DNA from: Devosia sp. Root436
Lineage (GTDB): Bacteria; Pseudomonadota; Alphaproteobacteria; Rhizobiales; Devosiaceae
Reading direction: 5' to 3'
Length of the DNA stretch: 64,000 nucleotides
Assembly (NCBI RefSeq): GCF_001426345.1
Contig: NZ_LMEM01000015.1
Coordinates: forward strand, 1 to 64,000
Positions within the stretch are counted from its first letter, which is position 1; each line of letters begins with the position of its first letter. Below the pieces are notes generated by a model. The model was not told the DNA's origin, ran no database searches, and saw only the letters and a program-made list of their open reading frames with translations. The position numbers were made by a program, and so were the translations under genes. This document shows positions 16,058 to 25,636 of this stretch, piece after piece.

Positions 16058-18866
16058 CGGCGCGGGCTTTCCGGGCTTTGCCCTTGAGCTTGGCTGCGTC
16101 GTTGGCAACCATTTTGGTGTAGAGTTCGAACAGCTTTTCCAGCCGCTCAGTATCGTTGCGGAAGCGGCGGCCGATGTAGATGCGCTCCAGCACTGCGTCA
16201 TTGCGCTCATGAGCGGCGCGCAGGTCGGCGGGCATGGCTTCGGGGTCGTAGAGATCGGCAATGGTGGCCGGGAAATGCGCCTCGCGGGCGAGGAGGATGT
16301 CCTCCGCGCAGCGAGTGAGGTCGGCCTTGTTGCGCTCGGTGAGGGGTGGGACGGGGAAGGTGTTCCAGCCAAGAGTATTGGAGTAGCGGTAGCGAGTCTC
16401 TAGCTTGCCACACACAGTAGCAATCCAAATCAAATGCATCCGCGAAGCGATTAATGCCAAATTCCAAGTTGGGGCATCATATAAAGCAAAAGCGTTGTCG
16501 GAGACGATTGAATTGCTAGATAATAAACCTACGGGCAAATAGGGACGATTTTCAGAAGTAACTTTTGGCACAACGATAGTTGACCTTACGCCTCGACCCT
16601 GAATCTGTTTGAAGCGATGAGGCCTGCTGGCGAAGGCGCGGGTTGACTCTGCGTCACTTGCGAGGCGCATATCGCGCACGTCGGCAAGTCGCTTATCAAT
16701 GAAAGCGGATTGTCGTGCTTCCAAAACCTGCGAGTCTTCGATCCACAGACAGCGGCGGACGATGCCTTTCACAAACTCCTGCGAACCGACAAAATCCAGA
16801 ATGAACTTCGCGATCGACGGATCGGCATGTGCAGCTTTATCTGCCTCGTCAGCGGATAGGATAAGGTTGCCTCCGTCCTTGGGCATGTTCCCCAAGTCCA
16901 TGTATGCGTTCGAAGCTATGGAATAGCGCGATGGTTGAATTTCAATCCCGACACCAGGAATAAGATAGGAGTTGATGTAAGGAACATCTTTGACAACGGT
17001 TTGACCATTGTCATCGAGCGAAAATAGACGACGTCTATTTGAACCACGGTTAGATATAGCTACGATCACGACCGTAACTCCAGCATTGTGGCTGGCCAGA
17101 TTTGCCCACTTAAAACTTGTATGTGCAAATTCGATCTCGTAACCGCACGAAAACAATATGGGCCACAAATACGGAACCTGGACCCCTTGGCAAATTGAGT
17201 TGGTTGAAACAAGTGCGGCAACAGTTTTTGTCCGCGTGCCGTATTCCGCTGATTTTAGAAACCAGCCAGCAACGTAATCCAATGACCGCCAGGCGTCCGT
17301 ATAACTTTCGAAAATGGCCCGAAGATCATCTTTCTGTTGCGCTGATTGCCACTTGCTACCCAAATAAGGAGGATTTCCGCAAATATATGTTTCCCCGCCC
17401 TCATTCTCAAAATCAATCTGAGCTTGGTTCAAAGGCGTCTCGAACAGATCATCCGCCCGATGCTTCACGCCGGTGCCCGTCGGCGGACATACGCTTAGCC
17501 AGTCCAGCCGTAGTGCATTGCCCTGGACTATCCAGTTTTCCTGATCGAGCGGCAGGAATGCCGCTAAGGCTTCCTTCTGGCCGCGATAGACCACGTCGGC
17601 CTGGTATTCGGCGATGATCAGCGCCAACCGCGCAATTTCGGCGGGGAAGTGGCGGAGTTCGATGCCGCGAAAATTGGTCAGTGGGATATCGCTGGCTCTG
17701 CCCTCCTCGCCGCGCCGCCGGTTGATCTCGGCCTCAATCTCGCGCATCTGCTTGTAGGCAATGACCAAAAAATTGCCCGAGCCACAGGCCGGGTCGAACA
17801 CCCGAATGCGGGCCATGCGGTTGCGCAGGTTGAGCAGCTTGCGGCCGTTGTCGCCGGCTTCGTCCAGCTTATCGCGCAGGTCGTCGAGGAACAACGGATT
17901 GAGCACCTTGAGGATATTCGGCACCGAGGTGTAGTGCATGCCCAGCGCGCCACGCTCCTCGTCGTCGGCCACCGCCTGGATCATCGAACCGAAAATATCG
18001 GGATTGATCCGGGTCCAGTCGAGGCTGCCAATATTGATGAGATAGGAGCGCGCGATCCGCGAGAAGCGCGGTACGTCGGTGCTGCCGGAAAACAGCCCGC
18101 CATTCACATAGGGAAAGGCATCGGCCCAGGGCCGCAGGCCCGCCGCCTTGCGATAGCGGCCATCTGGCGCGCCGTCGTGCTGGGTCGGCGTGTTCATAGC
18201 GGTGAAGATGGCGCCGATCACCTCGTGGGTGTTGCCGCCATCGCGCTCGGTAAACTGCTCCACCGTGGCCGTGAACAGGCGCTTGCCGTTGAAGATGTCG
18301 GTGTCTTCGGCAAAGCAGCAGAAGATCAGCCGGGCCATGAAATGGTTCATGTCCGGCCGCCGCGCCGCCGTGCCCCAATCCGGATTGTCCTTGAGCAGCT
18401 CGACATAAAGCCGGTTGAGACGGCTAGTGGCACGAATATCAAAGGTGCTTTCGCGCACCTGCTTGACGGTGGAAATGCCCGCCAGCGCCAGAAAAGACCC
18501 GAAGTGGTTAGGAAAATCTGCGAAGGCGCAGATCACCGGCGCCTCATCCGAGGTCAGGTCCTCGGCATAGAGCTCGACCCCATCGGTGGCGAGCACGAAC
18601 CTCGCCTTGAACCGCTTGGCGGCTGGGCTGGCCTTCAGCGCCTCGAACGCGGCCGCGACAGTGCCGGGCTCGGCGACCTTGATATGGATATGATTGGTCT
18701 GCAGCACGCCGTCCAGATCGGACTTGTTGGACTCGCCCGAGCGCAGGCGCTTGATCGTGGTGTCCTTGTTGCCAAAGGCGCGCAGGAACGCGAACGGAAA
18801 TTCCGCTGCGTCAAATGGCTGCTCGGTCAGCTCGGATACGGCCTGTTCGATCTCGACCGCGTTCAT
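16050..18866 (-). CDS. Large class I SAM-dependent DNA methyltransferase (type IIG/MmeI-like)
   Basis: This is a 938-residue DNA methyltransferase. SAM-binding motif I is FDPACGSGNFL near residue 358 and catalytic motif IV is NPPY near 496, as in N6-adenine enzymes. The N-terminal 330 residues and C-terminal target-recognition part match the layout of YeeA/MmeI-like proteins. I see no clear PD-(D/E)xK nuclease in the N-terminus. GAGGA lies about ten bases before the ATG. It is followed by a small gene and a helicase with overlaps. It may mark self DNA while the helicase and nuclease act on unmarked DNA; this is inference. Confidence 0.85.
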   Translation of the reverse strand: MNAVEIEQAVSELTEQPFDAAEFPFAFLRAFGNKDTTIKRLRSGESNKSDLDGVLQTNHIHIKVAEPGTVAAAFEALKASPAAKRFKARFVLATDGVELYAEDLTSDEAPVICAFADFPNHFGSFLALAGISTVKQVRESTFDIRATSRLNRLYVELLKDNPDWGTAARRPDMNHFMARLIFCCFAEDTDIFNGKRLFTATVEQFTERDGGNTHEVIGAIFTAMNTPTQHDGAPDGRYRKAAGLRPWADAFPYVNGGLFSGSTDVPRFSRIARSYLINIGSLDWTRINPDIFGSMIQAVADDEERGALGMHYTSVPNILKVLNPLFLDDLRDKLDEAGDNGRKLLNLRNRMARIRVFDPACGSGNFLVIAYKQMREIEAEINRRRGEEGRASDIPLTNFRGIELRHFPAEIARLALIIAEYQADVVYRGQKEALAAFLPLDQENWIVQGNALRLDWLSVCPPTGTGVKHRADDLFETPLNQAQIDFENEGGETYICGNPPYLGSKWQSAQQKDDLRAIFESYTDAWRSLDYVAGWFLKSAEYGTRTKTVAALVSTNSICQGVQVPYLWPILFSCGYEIEFAHTSFKWANLASHNAGVTVVIVAISNRGSNRRRLFSLDDNGQTVVKDVPYINSYLIPGVGIEIQPSRYSIASNAYMDLGNMPKDGGNLILSADEADKAAHADPSIAKFILDFVGSQEFVKGIVRRCLWIEDSQVLEARQSAFIDKRLADVRDMRLASDAESTRAFASRPHRFKQIQGRGVRSTIVVPKVTSENRPYLPVGLLSSNSIVSDNAFALYDAPTWNLALIASRMHLIWIATVCGKLETRYRYSNTLGWNTFPVPPLTERNKADLTRCAEDILLAREAHFPATIADLYDPEAMPADLRAAHERNDAVLERIYIGRRFRNDTERLEKLFELYTKMVANDAAKLKGKARKARADG

Positions 18867-18895
18867 ACTGCAAAAATCCTCAACTCATAGCTGTC

Positions 18896-18917
18896 GTGCC
18901 GGACCATTGTCCGGCAC
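18896..18917 (-). terminator. Perfect 9-bp hairpin between the DUF262-fusion and methylase genes
   Basis: GTGCCGGAC pairs with GTCCGGCAC across a CATT loop. No T-run follows on the minus strand, so it may be an attenuator, a processing site or an operator rather than a terminator. Confidence 0.4.
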
Positions 18918-18980
18918 CACAGGCAAATCGATAACTAGATGGTCCCGCGACACGGTCCGAACGGCACCGAATCCGATGGA

Positions 18981-21224
18981 TCACGGGAACCTTACCTTCA
19001 CATAGTCTGTCACGGCATTGCCGGACAACTCGGCAGTCGCATTAGCACCGCGTACGAAAAATCGATGGGCCGCTCCATCCTTGATGAAGGCGGCTTTTGG
19101 CCCGGCCTCACAGTGAACCACCATCACCCTTTCGCCCTCCTGCTCATCGAAGTGGGGATGGATGTAGGGCAAGAACAGGTCGCCTATTCGGTCACGGATC
19201 AGATTGACCAGGTGAAGCGCCATCTTGTCCTCGCTGGCGAAGCCATCGGCGCTGAGACCAACGACCTTGCCGTCGTCAGCCACACCGATCATCAGCGTGC
19301 CGCCCTTGGCATTGAGAAAGCCCGCGAGGGTCTTCAGCATCGCCATGTGCATTTTTTCGTCCACCTCGCCGGTGTGCAGATTGGTGCGCAGGGTAGACTT
19401 GTACTCGACGGTGTCTGTTTCACCTGATGCCAAAAGTTCTTGGACTGACAGCTTTACCGCTGCCTCTGGTTCGATATCGCCGCACAACTTCCGATACGCG
19501 TCATGGACCAGCTTGCCCATGAGGCTGCGCCGCTCGCGCAGGAAATCCTGGTACTCCATGTTCCACCACTCGGCCGGCAGGGCATGCCAGCGCATCATGT
19601 CGGTCCTATCCTTAGAGGAAAGGGCTGCATGCCAGCTCGGCGCGTAAGTGGACGGCGCCTGGTCACTGATCTTGCCGTTGTCCGGCCATTCCACGAGCGC
19701 GAAGTTGGCGATCTGGTTGACCTGGCGGAGATCCGTGATCCCAATCTTGGACAGATAGCCACGAGGGAACAGGTGGTGTTGTTCGAACGTGGCCTTCGTC
19801 CCTTTGACAGACGGGTCGATCATGTCCGAGATCTTGAGCGGGCTGAACAAGGCCCGAGCGCCCAGCAGGATCAGCGAGGCCTGATACGCAAAGCGCGATG
19901 GGCTACGGGATGCCGACGTCGCCAGATCACTGGGCAGGGATATAGACCAGTAATCGCTCGTCAGCGTCGTTGCGCAAATTTCTCGGAGCTTGGCCAGGTA
20001 TGCCTTCCCGTCCGGAATGCCGCGCAATTGCGCCAGGTCAAAATCGAATTTGGTCTCCGGGCTGCTGGTGTAGCGGCCAGTCAAGGACGCCATGAAAAAG
20101 AACTCGGCAATGGCCTGTCGGAGCTCCTGCTTGTCGATCCCATGGTCGACCAATCCGATTAGGTAGAGGACATAGGCATAGATGATCGAAGTTTCAGATG
20201 AGATCATACCTTCGTGCCGGTAGCCAGCAAGATTGAGCGCGCTCAGGAAATGGTGCCAGTTTGAGAGGTTGAGGGAGCGAGCTTGGGCCTGTGTGAGCAG
20301 ATCGAACTGGGCGTCACGCTTGGCGACATCAACCTCGCCTGTCACGGCGTCGCGGCCGCGCAGCACGCTGTAAACGTTCTGGAGACGCGCCCTTTTCAGC
20401 CCAAGCCCTACCGTCGCGCGCAGCAACTGGTCGGGTGATGGCTTGAGGTAGTGGTTGAAGCCCGATGGCGTCCCTTGGCCAGCAACAGCTGCCGCTTGGG
20501 CAAAATCCTCAAGCTCGGCACGGCCTTTGTCCCAAAACACCGACATCAGCGTCATGATGAAATCGGACTGGTTGAGCTTCTTGCCCTCGCCATTAATGCG
20601 GACAAAGACCTCGGCGACCTCTTCCGGCTTGACGGACGCGTTGAGCGTTAGGGCGGTGAATGCATACGAGGTCAAAGCATGCAGGCGGCCTATGGCCTCT
20701 TGGGCTAGTTCTTTTTCGGCGTCGGTGAGGGCACGTACGTTCGCCAATTCACTGACATAGGCGCCCGCAATTTTGAATAGGCTCGCTCCAGGCGCCCACA
20801 AGACCGAAATGTCGGGAATATAGGCCTTGTCCTTCAAGATCGAAGCATCGGTGACCTCAAAGGTCTCCACCAGCGGATTGAAGGCAATGCGTATGCGCTC
20901 TCGCTTGAAATCCGCACGCAAGACCTCTCGTCCCTTAACGACGGCAAAGAGCGATGTCAGTCGCTGCTGGCCGTCGACTATCGCAAGGGCGGGAGCTGAG
21001 TGGTGACTACCTTGCCCAATTGTCCTGGCGGTGCTGTCCGCCCCGGTCTCCCAAAATAGCAGGTAGCCGGCAGGATAGCCGCGATAAAGGGAATCAAAGA
21101 GGTTTCGGACGTTCTTGTTGGGCCAGACAAAGGGCCGCTGGATATCTGGCAGACCAATCTTGCCGAGCGCAATGTCTTCAACAAGCGAGATAAGCGGATA
21201 CGCAGTCGTCGTGAATATAGCCAA
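18981..21224 (-). CDS. DUF262 (GmrSD-like)-HNH-AlbA_2 fusion protein
   Basis: This is a 747-residue protein starting at TTG with GGGGGG seven bases upstream. The N-terminal DUF262 domain has IQRPFVWP and VDGQQRLTSL (near residue 85), the ParB-like nucleotide-handling motif of GmrS. A DUF1524-like HNH segment follows near 480 (EQHHLFPRGYLSKIG). The C-terminus, from about 600, is an AlbA_2/Schlafen-type domain: EYKSTLRTN and GGTLMIGVADDGKVVGL. GmrSD proteins are nucleotide-dependent nucleases that cut modified DNA; the added AlbA_2 domain is unusual. It is the first gene of the operon, 114 nt before the methylase gene. Confidence 0.85.
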   Translation of the reverse strand: MAIFTTTAYPLISLVEDIALGKIGLPDIQRPFVWPNKNVRNLFDSLYRGYPAGYLLFWETGADSTARTIGQGSHHSAPALAIVDGQQRLTSLFAVVKGREVLRADFKRERIRIAFNPLVETFEVTDASILKDKAYIPDISVLWAPGASLFKIAGAYVSELANVRALTDAEKELAQEAIGRLHALTSYAFTALTLNASVKPEEVAEVFVRINGEGKKLNQSDFIMTLMSVFWDKGRAELEDFAQAAAVAGQGTPSGFNHYLKPSPDQLLRATVGLGLKRARLQNVYSVLRGRDAVTGEVDVAKRDAQFDLLTQAQARSLNLSNWHHFLSALNLAGYRHEGMISSETSIIYAYVLYLIGLVDHGIDKQELRQAIAEFFFMASLTGRYTSSPETKFDFDLAQLRGIPDGKAYLAKLREICATTLTSDYWSISLPSDLATSASRSPSRFAYQASLILLGARALFSPLKISDMIDPSVKGTKATFEQHHLFPRGYLSKIGITDLRQVNQIANFALVEWPDNGKISDQAPSTYAPSWHAALSSKDRTDMMRWHALPAEWWNMEYQDFLRERRSLMGKLVHDAYRKLCGDIEPEAAVKLSVQELLASGETDTVEYKSTLRTNLHTGEVDEKMHMAMLKTLAGFLNAKGGTLMIGVADDGKVVGLSADGFASEDKMALHLVNLIRDRIGDLFLPYIHPHFDEQEGERVMVVHCEAGPKAAFIKDGAAHRFFVRGANATAELSGNAVTDYVKVRFP

Positions 21225-21430
21225 GAAACACCCCCCTGAAGTGTTGGCACTATGCGCAGGATTCGGATTGGGGTCGAGACAGGCTCCGACAGATTCACGA
21301 GTCCGAACTCGCGGACAGGTCGAGAGATTTCGCCCGTTGACCGCGTATAATCTCCTGGAGGAAGCCGGCTGCAGCTTGCGCCGCCCAATCGTAAGGCAAT
21401 ACTAATTCACCGTTGGGTGGGGTCATTATT
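21225..21430. promoter_or_regulatory. Divergent promoter region, DUF262 operon and Zorya operon
   Basis: About 200 bases separate the TTG start at 21224 (minus) from zorA (plus). It must hold promoters for both defence operons. I saw no convincing -35/-10 pair or palindrome. GGTGGGG before TTG 21431 serves as the zorA ribosome site. Confidence 0.5.
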
Positions 21431-23392
21431 TTGGATTCATTGGTTTCAATCGGGCTGTATGTCCGCGCACTTGTACTCGGCGTCGCTGGATGGCTCCGGG
21501 AGGAATATGCCCCTGGCTTGGTTAGCCTAGCGTTGGTGGCTTTCCTCGCCCTAGCAGTAGGCCTGTTCCTCTTTAGGGTCGGCAGTAAAAGGCGGGCACT
21601 GGCCCGCCTTCGGGCCGAGGTGCGCAAATACAAGGACGGAGCCGAGCTGAGCCGAAACATTGCGGAGCTCGACAGTCGGATCAAAAGCTTCGGGCGTCGA
21701 GGATCGGCAAAGAGCGTCGCTGAACACTGGACGGAGTTCAGGGAAACCTTGGTCGCTTACGAGACCGGAGAAAATGAATACGTCCTGCGCAATGCGGCAC
21801 GGCCGTCAATCTTTTTCAACGTTGAGGACTTGGGATTTGGCGCCGGATTCTGGCGGATCGTCCCCGGGCTTTTCGTGACCGCGGGGCTATTCCTTACCTT
21901 CCTCGGACTAGTCGCGGCGCTGCAGGGGCTGTCTGACATCAATGAGGAAAGCATGAGCCGGTTAATGAATGTGGCTTCGGCCAAATTCATCATGTCCCTT
22001 ACCGGCCTGTTTTGCTCCATCATTTTCACGATTGTGCTGCGTATCGGCATGTCTCGCCTGGAAGATACGGCCCACAGCGTCTCAAACAGCCTGGAGCAGC
22101 GGCTTTCGTTCATCAGCCTCGAGTCCTTGGCGGTTGAGCAGCTTGCTGCGGTTCGAGAGCAACGGGAGCATTTCCGCGCCATCGGTATGGAACTGGTTGC
22201 CGAACTTGGGCGGCCCCTGCGAGAGGATATCCCGCTCGCCATTTCCAATAGCATTTCAGCCGCCATGGCGCCCCTTCTTGACCAAGTGGGCAAAGCGGGG
22301 ACCGAAGGCGTGGGCAGCTTGGTCCAGGACCTGTCGTCTCGATTTTCTGACGACGTGGGCAAGGCGCTTGGTCAGGCCAGCGACAAACTCGCCCAGGCCG
22401 GCGAGCGGATTGGAGCGCTATCGGAGCGAATGGACGCCAGCTCTGGCCGGATGGGCGGCGAGATGGACGCTGCCGTGGCCCGAGTGGCCCAAGCGGTGGA
22501 CGATCTGCGTTCTACTATGACAGCGGCGGCCGACGCTACCGGTGGTGCATTCAGCCAAGGCGCCGATCGCATGCTGTCGATCATGAACGAGACGCTTCAG
22601 GGCATCCGTGAAAATACTGGTGAGGGCGCACGGGCCATGAGCGCGGCCGCAGCGGACTTGAAACAAGCCGGTACCGCATTCAAGGAACAGATGGAAAGCG
22701 CTTCGCTGAGTGGAAGCGCAGCGGCGCGCGAGCGGATCGAAGCCTCTGGATCGGAAATAGCCCGCCTGACGGGCGAGCTGACGTCAAAGGCGTCCGAACA
22801 ATTGCTGGCGCCGCTGGGCGAAATCGCCCGCCAGATGGATGGGTTGGTCGGCCAAGTCGCCGGCGCCAGTTCCGAAATGCGAATGCTCTCGGAAGGCGTG
22901 CGCTCGGGCGCCGAGGCATCGGTACAGGCGGCCTCAACTTTCCGCACGGCCAGCCAAGACTTGGTGACAGCCGCTGTCCCGATACGCGCGACCAGCGAGC
23001 GGATCGAAGGTTCAATACGGCAGTTGGCAGACAGTACGCAAAATGTCGCCACGACGGTCTCGCGTTCAGCAGAGGCCACCGCCAGCAGCGCGCTCGATGC
23101 GCTCAACGCGGCCAAGCAAATCCTTAGCACCGAGGCTCGCGCGATCGAGGCTGGACTCGAGGGCGTGTCGGCAATGTTGGAGCGCCTAAAGGGTCAGGGC
23201 GACCGGCTCGACGACATGGATAGCAAGCTCGGTCAGGCTTTCGAGATCTATACCACGCAGGTGGCGAGTGCTGTGGACTCCATGCGCGGCCATGTCAGTG
23301 AACTGCAGGGTCGCCTCAATCCGGCGCTTGATGTGATGCAAGCAATTGTCGATCAGGCCGAGCAGTTCGCCCCGCAATCCAGGAAATCCTGA
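21431..23392 (+). CDS. zorA: Zorya protein ZorA (MotA/TolQ-like channel with long tail)
   Basis: This is the proton-channel component of Zorya. I chose TTG 21431, with GGTGGGG eight bases upstream; an upstream in-frame TTG at 21413 lacks a site. Hydrophobic helices lie near residues 5-20, 30-50, 130-160 and 180-205, with the MotA-like core between. From about residue 240 to 650 the protein is a long Ala/Gln/Glu-rich helical tail, as in type I ZorA, where it forms an intracellular coiled structure. The stop overlaps zorB (TGATG). Five ZorA subunits are known to surround two ZorB in the membrane motor. Confidence 0.93.
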   Translation: MDSLVSIGLYVRALVLGVAGWLREEYAPGLVSLALVAFLALAVGLFLFRVGSKRRALARLRAEVRKYKDGAELSRNIAELDSRIKSFGRRGSAKSVAEHWTEFRETLVAYETGENEYVLRNAARPSIFFNVEDLGFGAGFWRIVPGLFVTAGLFLTFLGLVAALQGLSDINEESMSRLMNVASAKFIMSLTGLFCSIIFTIVLRIGMSRLEDTAHSVSNSLEQRLSFISLESLAVEQLAAVREQREHFRAIGMELVAELGRPLREDIPLAISNSISAAMAPLLDQVGKAGTEGVGSLVQDLSSRFSDDVGKALGQASDKLAQAGERIGALSERMDASSGRMGGEMDAAVARVAQAVDDLRSTMTAAADATGGAFSQGADRMLSIMNETLQGIRENTGEGARAMSAAAADLKQAGTAFKEQMESASLSGSAAARERIEASGSEIARLTGELTSKASEQLLAPLGEIARQMDGLVGQVAGASSEMRMLSEGVRSGAEASVQAASTFRTASQDLVTAAVPIRATSERIEGSIRQLADSTQNVATTVSRSAEATASSALDALNAAKQILSTEARAIEAGLEGVSAMLERLKGQGDRLDDMDSKLGQAFEIYTTQVASAVDSMRGHVSELQGRLNPALDVMQAIVDQAEQFAPQSRKS

Positions 23393-24327
23393 TGCGCGGC
23401 GGCGCTCGTCGACAACATCGCGAGGAGGAAGAAGAATCTGCTTTCGTGTCGATGACCGACATGACGGTGAGCTTCCTCTTTATCATCATGATCCTGCTCG
23501 CCTTCTTCGCCAGCCAGTTCAACCCTGAGGAAACCGTCCTCAAGTCAGACTATGACAAGGCGCTGGCGACAATCGAATTGCAGAAAGTCTTTATCGCCCA
23601 GAAAGATCAAACGATTGCTGATCAGACCAGTCAGATCGAAGAATTGCTCAAGCGTATCGCTGAGCTGGAGCTTCGACTGGTGGAAGCGGAGAAGATCGAT
23701 CCTCTGGAAGTCTATATCGGCCAGACCGCGAGTGAACGTAGGAACATTCTTGAGCGGTTGCGTGACCAATTACTGCAAGAATTTCCTGACCTCAATGTGG
23801 TGATCAGTGCCGAGAATGATGCGCTTCGCTTTCAGGGTGATGGCCTGTTTGCCAGTGGCTCATCGGCGTTGCGTGATCAGCGAACCGTTATGGTCGTCCA
23901 GCGCATTGCGGCTCGCCTGAACGAGATTTTGCCCTGCTACACGCTTGGCCCCCTCTCTGCCTGGGACACCGGCTGCAACCCCAACGGAGTGATTATCGAG
24001 GCGGTGCAAATCGAGGGACATACCGACTCCACAGGTGCTGACATCTCCAATTTGTGGCTTTCTACAGAGCGCGCCAATACCACCTATGCGGAGATGGTAG
24101 GAAACCAACCAAATCTGGTTAGCCACCAAAACTATCGCGAACAACCTGTGCTTTCCGTTGCAGGATACGGCAAGATGCGACCGATAGCCGACAACGACAC
24201 GTCCGAAGGGCGCTCCACCAACCGCCGCATTGATTTGCGTATCATCATGTTCACGCCGGGGAGTTCGGAAGAAATCGAGCGTATTCGTGAGGAGTTGCAA
24301 GCTGGCGTGGGATTGGAAAGCCCATGA
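23392..24327 (+). CDS. zorB: Zorya protein ZorB (MotB/OmpA-like)
   Basis: This is a 311-residue stator partner. A single membrane helix (about 24-43) begins with SMTDMTVSFLF, placing the conserved proton-binding Asp at its start. A coiled-coil linker follows (about 58-105). The OmpA-like peptidoglycan-binding domain at about 125-295 shows EGHTDSTG and GRSTNRRIDLRI. Start and stop overlap zorA and zorC by a few bases. ZorB anchors the ZorA channel to the cell wall so that ion flow can drive the defence response. Confidence 0.95.
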   Translation: MRGGARRQHREEEEESAFVSMTDMTVSFLFIIMILLAFFASQFNPEETVLKSDYDKALATIELQKVFIAQKDQTIADQTSQIEELLKRIAELELRLVEAEKIDPLEVYIGQTASERRNILERLRDQLLQEFPDLNVVISAENDALRFQGDGLFASGSSALRDQRTVMVVQRIAARLNEILPCYTLGPLSAWDTGCNPNGVIIEAVQIEGHTDSTGADISNLWLSTERANTTYAEMVGNQPNLVSHQNYREQPVLSVAGYGKMRPIADNDTSEGRSTNRRIDLRIIMFTPGSSEEIERIREELQAGVGLESP

Positions 24328-25628
24328 GCCTCGCGCGCTTTTTGGCTAAGCCGGCAAGCTTTCACCCAATCGCGTTGGCGGCGATAAACAGGTTGGCCTC
24401 CACTACTGATCGAATCATGGCTCGCTGGCCGGATGTGGTGGTTGAACCGCCAGATCGAGACCGGGAGCGACTGGTCCAAGAGATGCAAAAGAGGCTGGAA
24501 ACGGGCGACTGGAGCGACACAAAGATGTCGCTCGTCACCACGGCTGCTGTAGCCTTGTTTGATCAGGCTCGTCGCGAGCGTAGCGACCTTGCCGCCCTGC
24601 GAAAATTTTACTGCGAGGAGATCGAAAGCAGCGATCGTCGAACCTTCCTCAACACCATGGTTGCCGTGTTTATCGGTAGCTATGAGCCTGGCGCGGCACA
24701 CACCGCCGCTTTGGCCAACGCGCTCGATCGGTCCCGCGCCAAGATTGGTGCGCGATGGGCTGCCCTACTCGGGAGTGTTCCCGAACTGCTGGATGCCAGG
24801 GTCGCGCCTTCTGCTCTGGCCAGTCGGATGGTTAGAATGGCTGTTCCATGGGACGATCTGCGACATTTAGGGCTGCGCAGTCCGCATGCACCAGGCCTGA
24901 TGGACCATGTTCATCTTGCCTTCGTCGAGCAACTTGCGCCGCAGCTAGACCACCGCTCGGGTATGGAGCGGTTGATCGGATGGTTGAAGCCCGAAGGTCA
25001 ACAGGCTCGGGCATCTGGTGCTGCCCAGGCGATTAGCGCGCTGTTGTCCCCATGGCAGAGCCGTGCGCCATCGACCGATGACGAGCGCTTTCTCACCGAA
25101 GCGCTTATCACGCTATATGGCGACCCGCGGGTACACCGAGGTGGCGCCTGGGAGACGGTCCCGGAACAGCTGCGAAACGTCATCATCCGTTGGCTGACCG
25201 GCGAAAACATCCGCTTTTTCCTCGATGTCGTCTCAGCGGTCGAAGATAATCACATGTGGGAGCCCAGGCGGAAGTTCTGGCTGGGACTACACCAGCAAAA
25301 GCGCATAGACGCAGCCTGGGTCGCCTTCAGTCCGGAAGCTGCATCCTATGCCCGCCAAAAAGGCGCAGGCAATAAATTCCTTCGATACGGCAAACAAATC
25401 GCAGGCGGTGGCGACAATAAGAAATCTCTTCTCGTACTGCAGATAGGCCAAAAAATCGTAGTCGAAGGCTCACATTCTTTTAAGGTGCATGTCTTTCGAG
25501 ATGACGGGAAGCGCGTTCCCAAGCTCTATCAAGACCGATACGACTGCCAAGACATCAGAGACTTGCCGGGCTCGTGGTCGACGATGCATTTGGGTGATTG
25601 GCAAGGCCGCGTGCTCGAACATATCTAG
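24324..25628 (+). CDS. zorC: Zorya protein ZorC (EH-signature domain)
   Basis: This is a 434-residue cytosolic component specific to type I Zorya. It is a helical repeat-like protein; the C-terminal third carries VEDNHMWEPRRKFW and, later, VVEGSHSFKVHVF, which fit the EH-signature domain with its Glu and His. It starts within the last codons of zorB (ATGA overlap) and ends nine bases before zorD. In characterised systems ZorC binds DNA and cooperates with ZorD near the site of phage entry. Confidence 0.9.
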   Translation: MSLARFLAKPASFHPIALAAINRLASTTDRIMARWPDVVVEPPDRDRERLVQEMQKRLETGDWSDTKMSLVTTAAVALFDQARRERSDLAALRKFYCEEIESSDRRTFLNTMVAVFIGSYEPGAAHTAALANALDRSRAKIGARWAALLGSVPELLDARVAPSALASRMVRMAVPWDDLRHLGLRSPHAPGLMDHVHLAFVEQLAPQLDHRSGMERLIGWLKPEGQQARASGAAQAISALLSPWQSRAPSTDDERFLTEALITLYGDPRVHRGGAWETVPEQLRNVIIRWLTGENIRFFLDVVSAVEDNHMWEPRRKFWLGLHQQKRIDAAWVAFSPEAASYARQKGAGNKFLRYGKQIAGGGDNKKSLLVLQIGQKIVVEGSHSFKVHVFRDDGKRVPKLYQDRYDCQDIRDLPGSWSTMHLGDWQGRVLEHI

Positions 25629-25636
25629 GAAAACCG

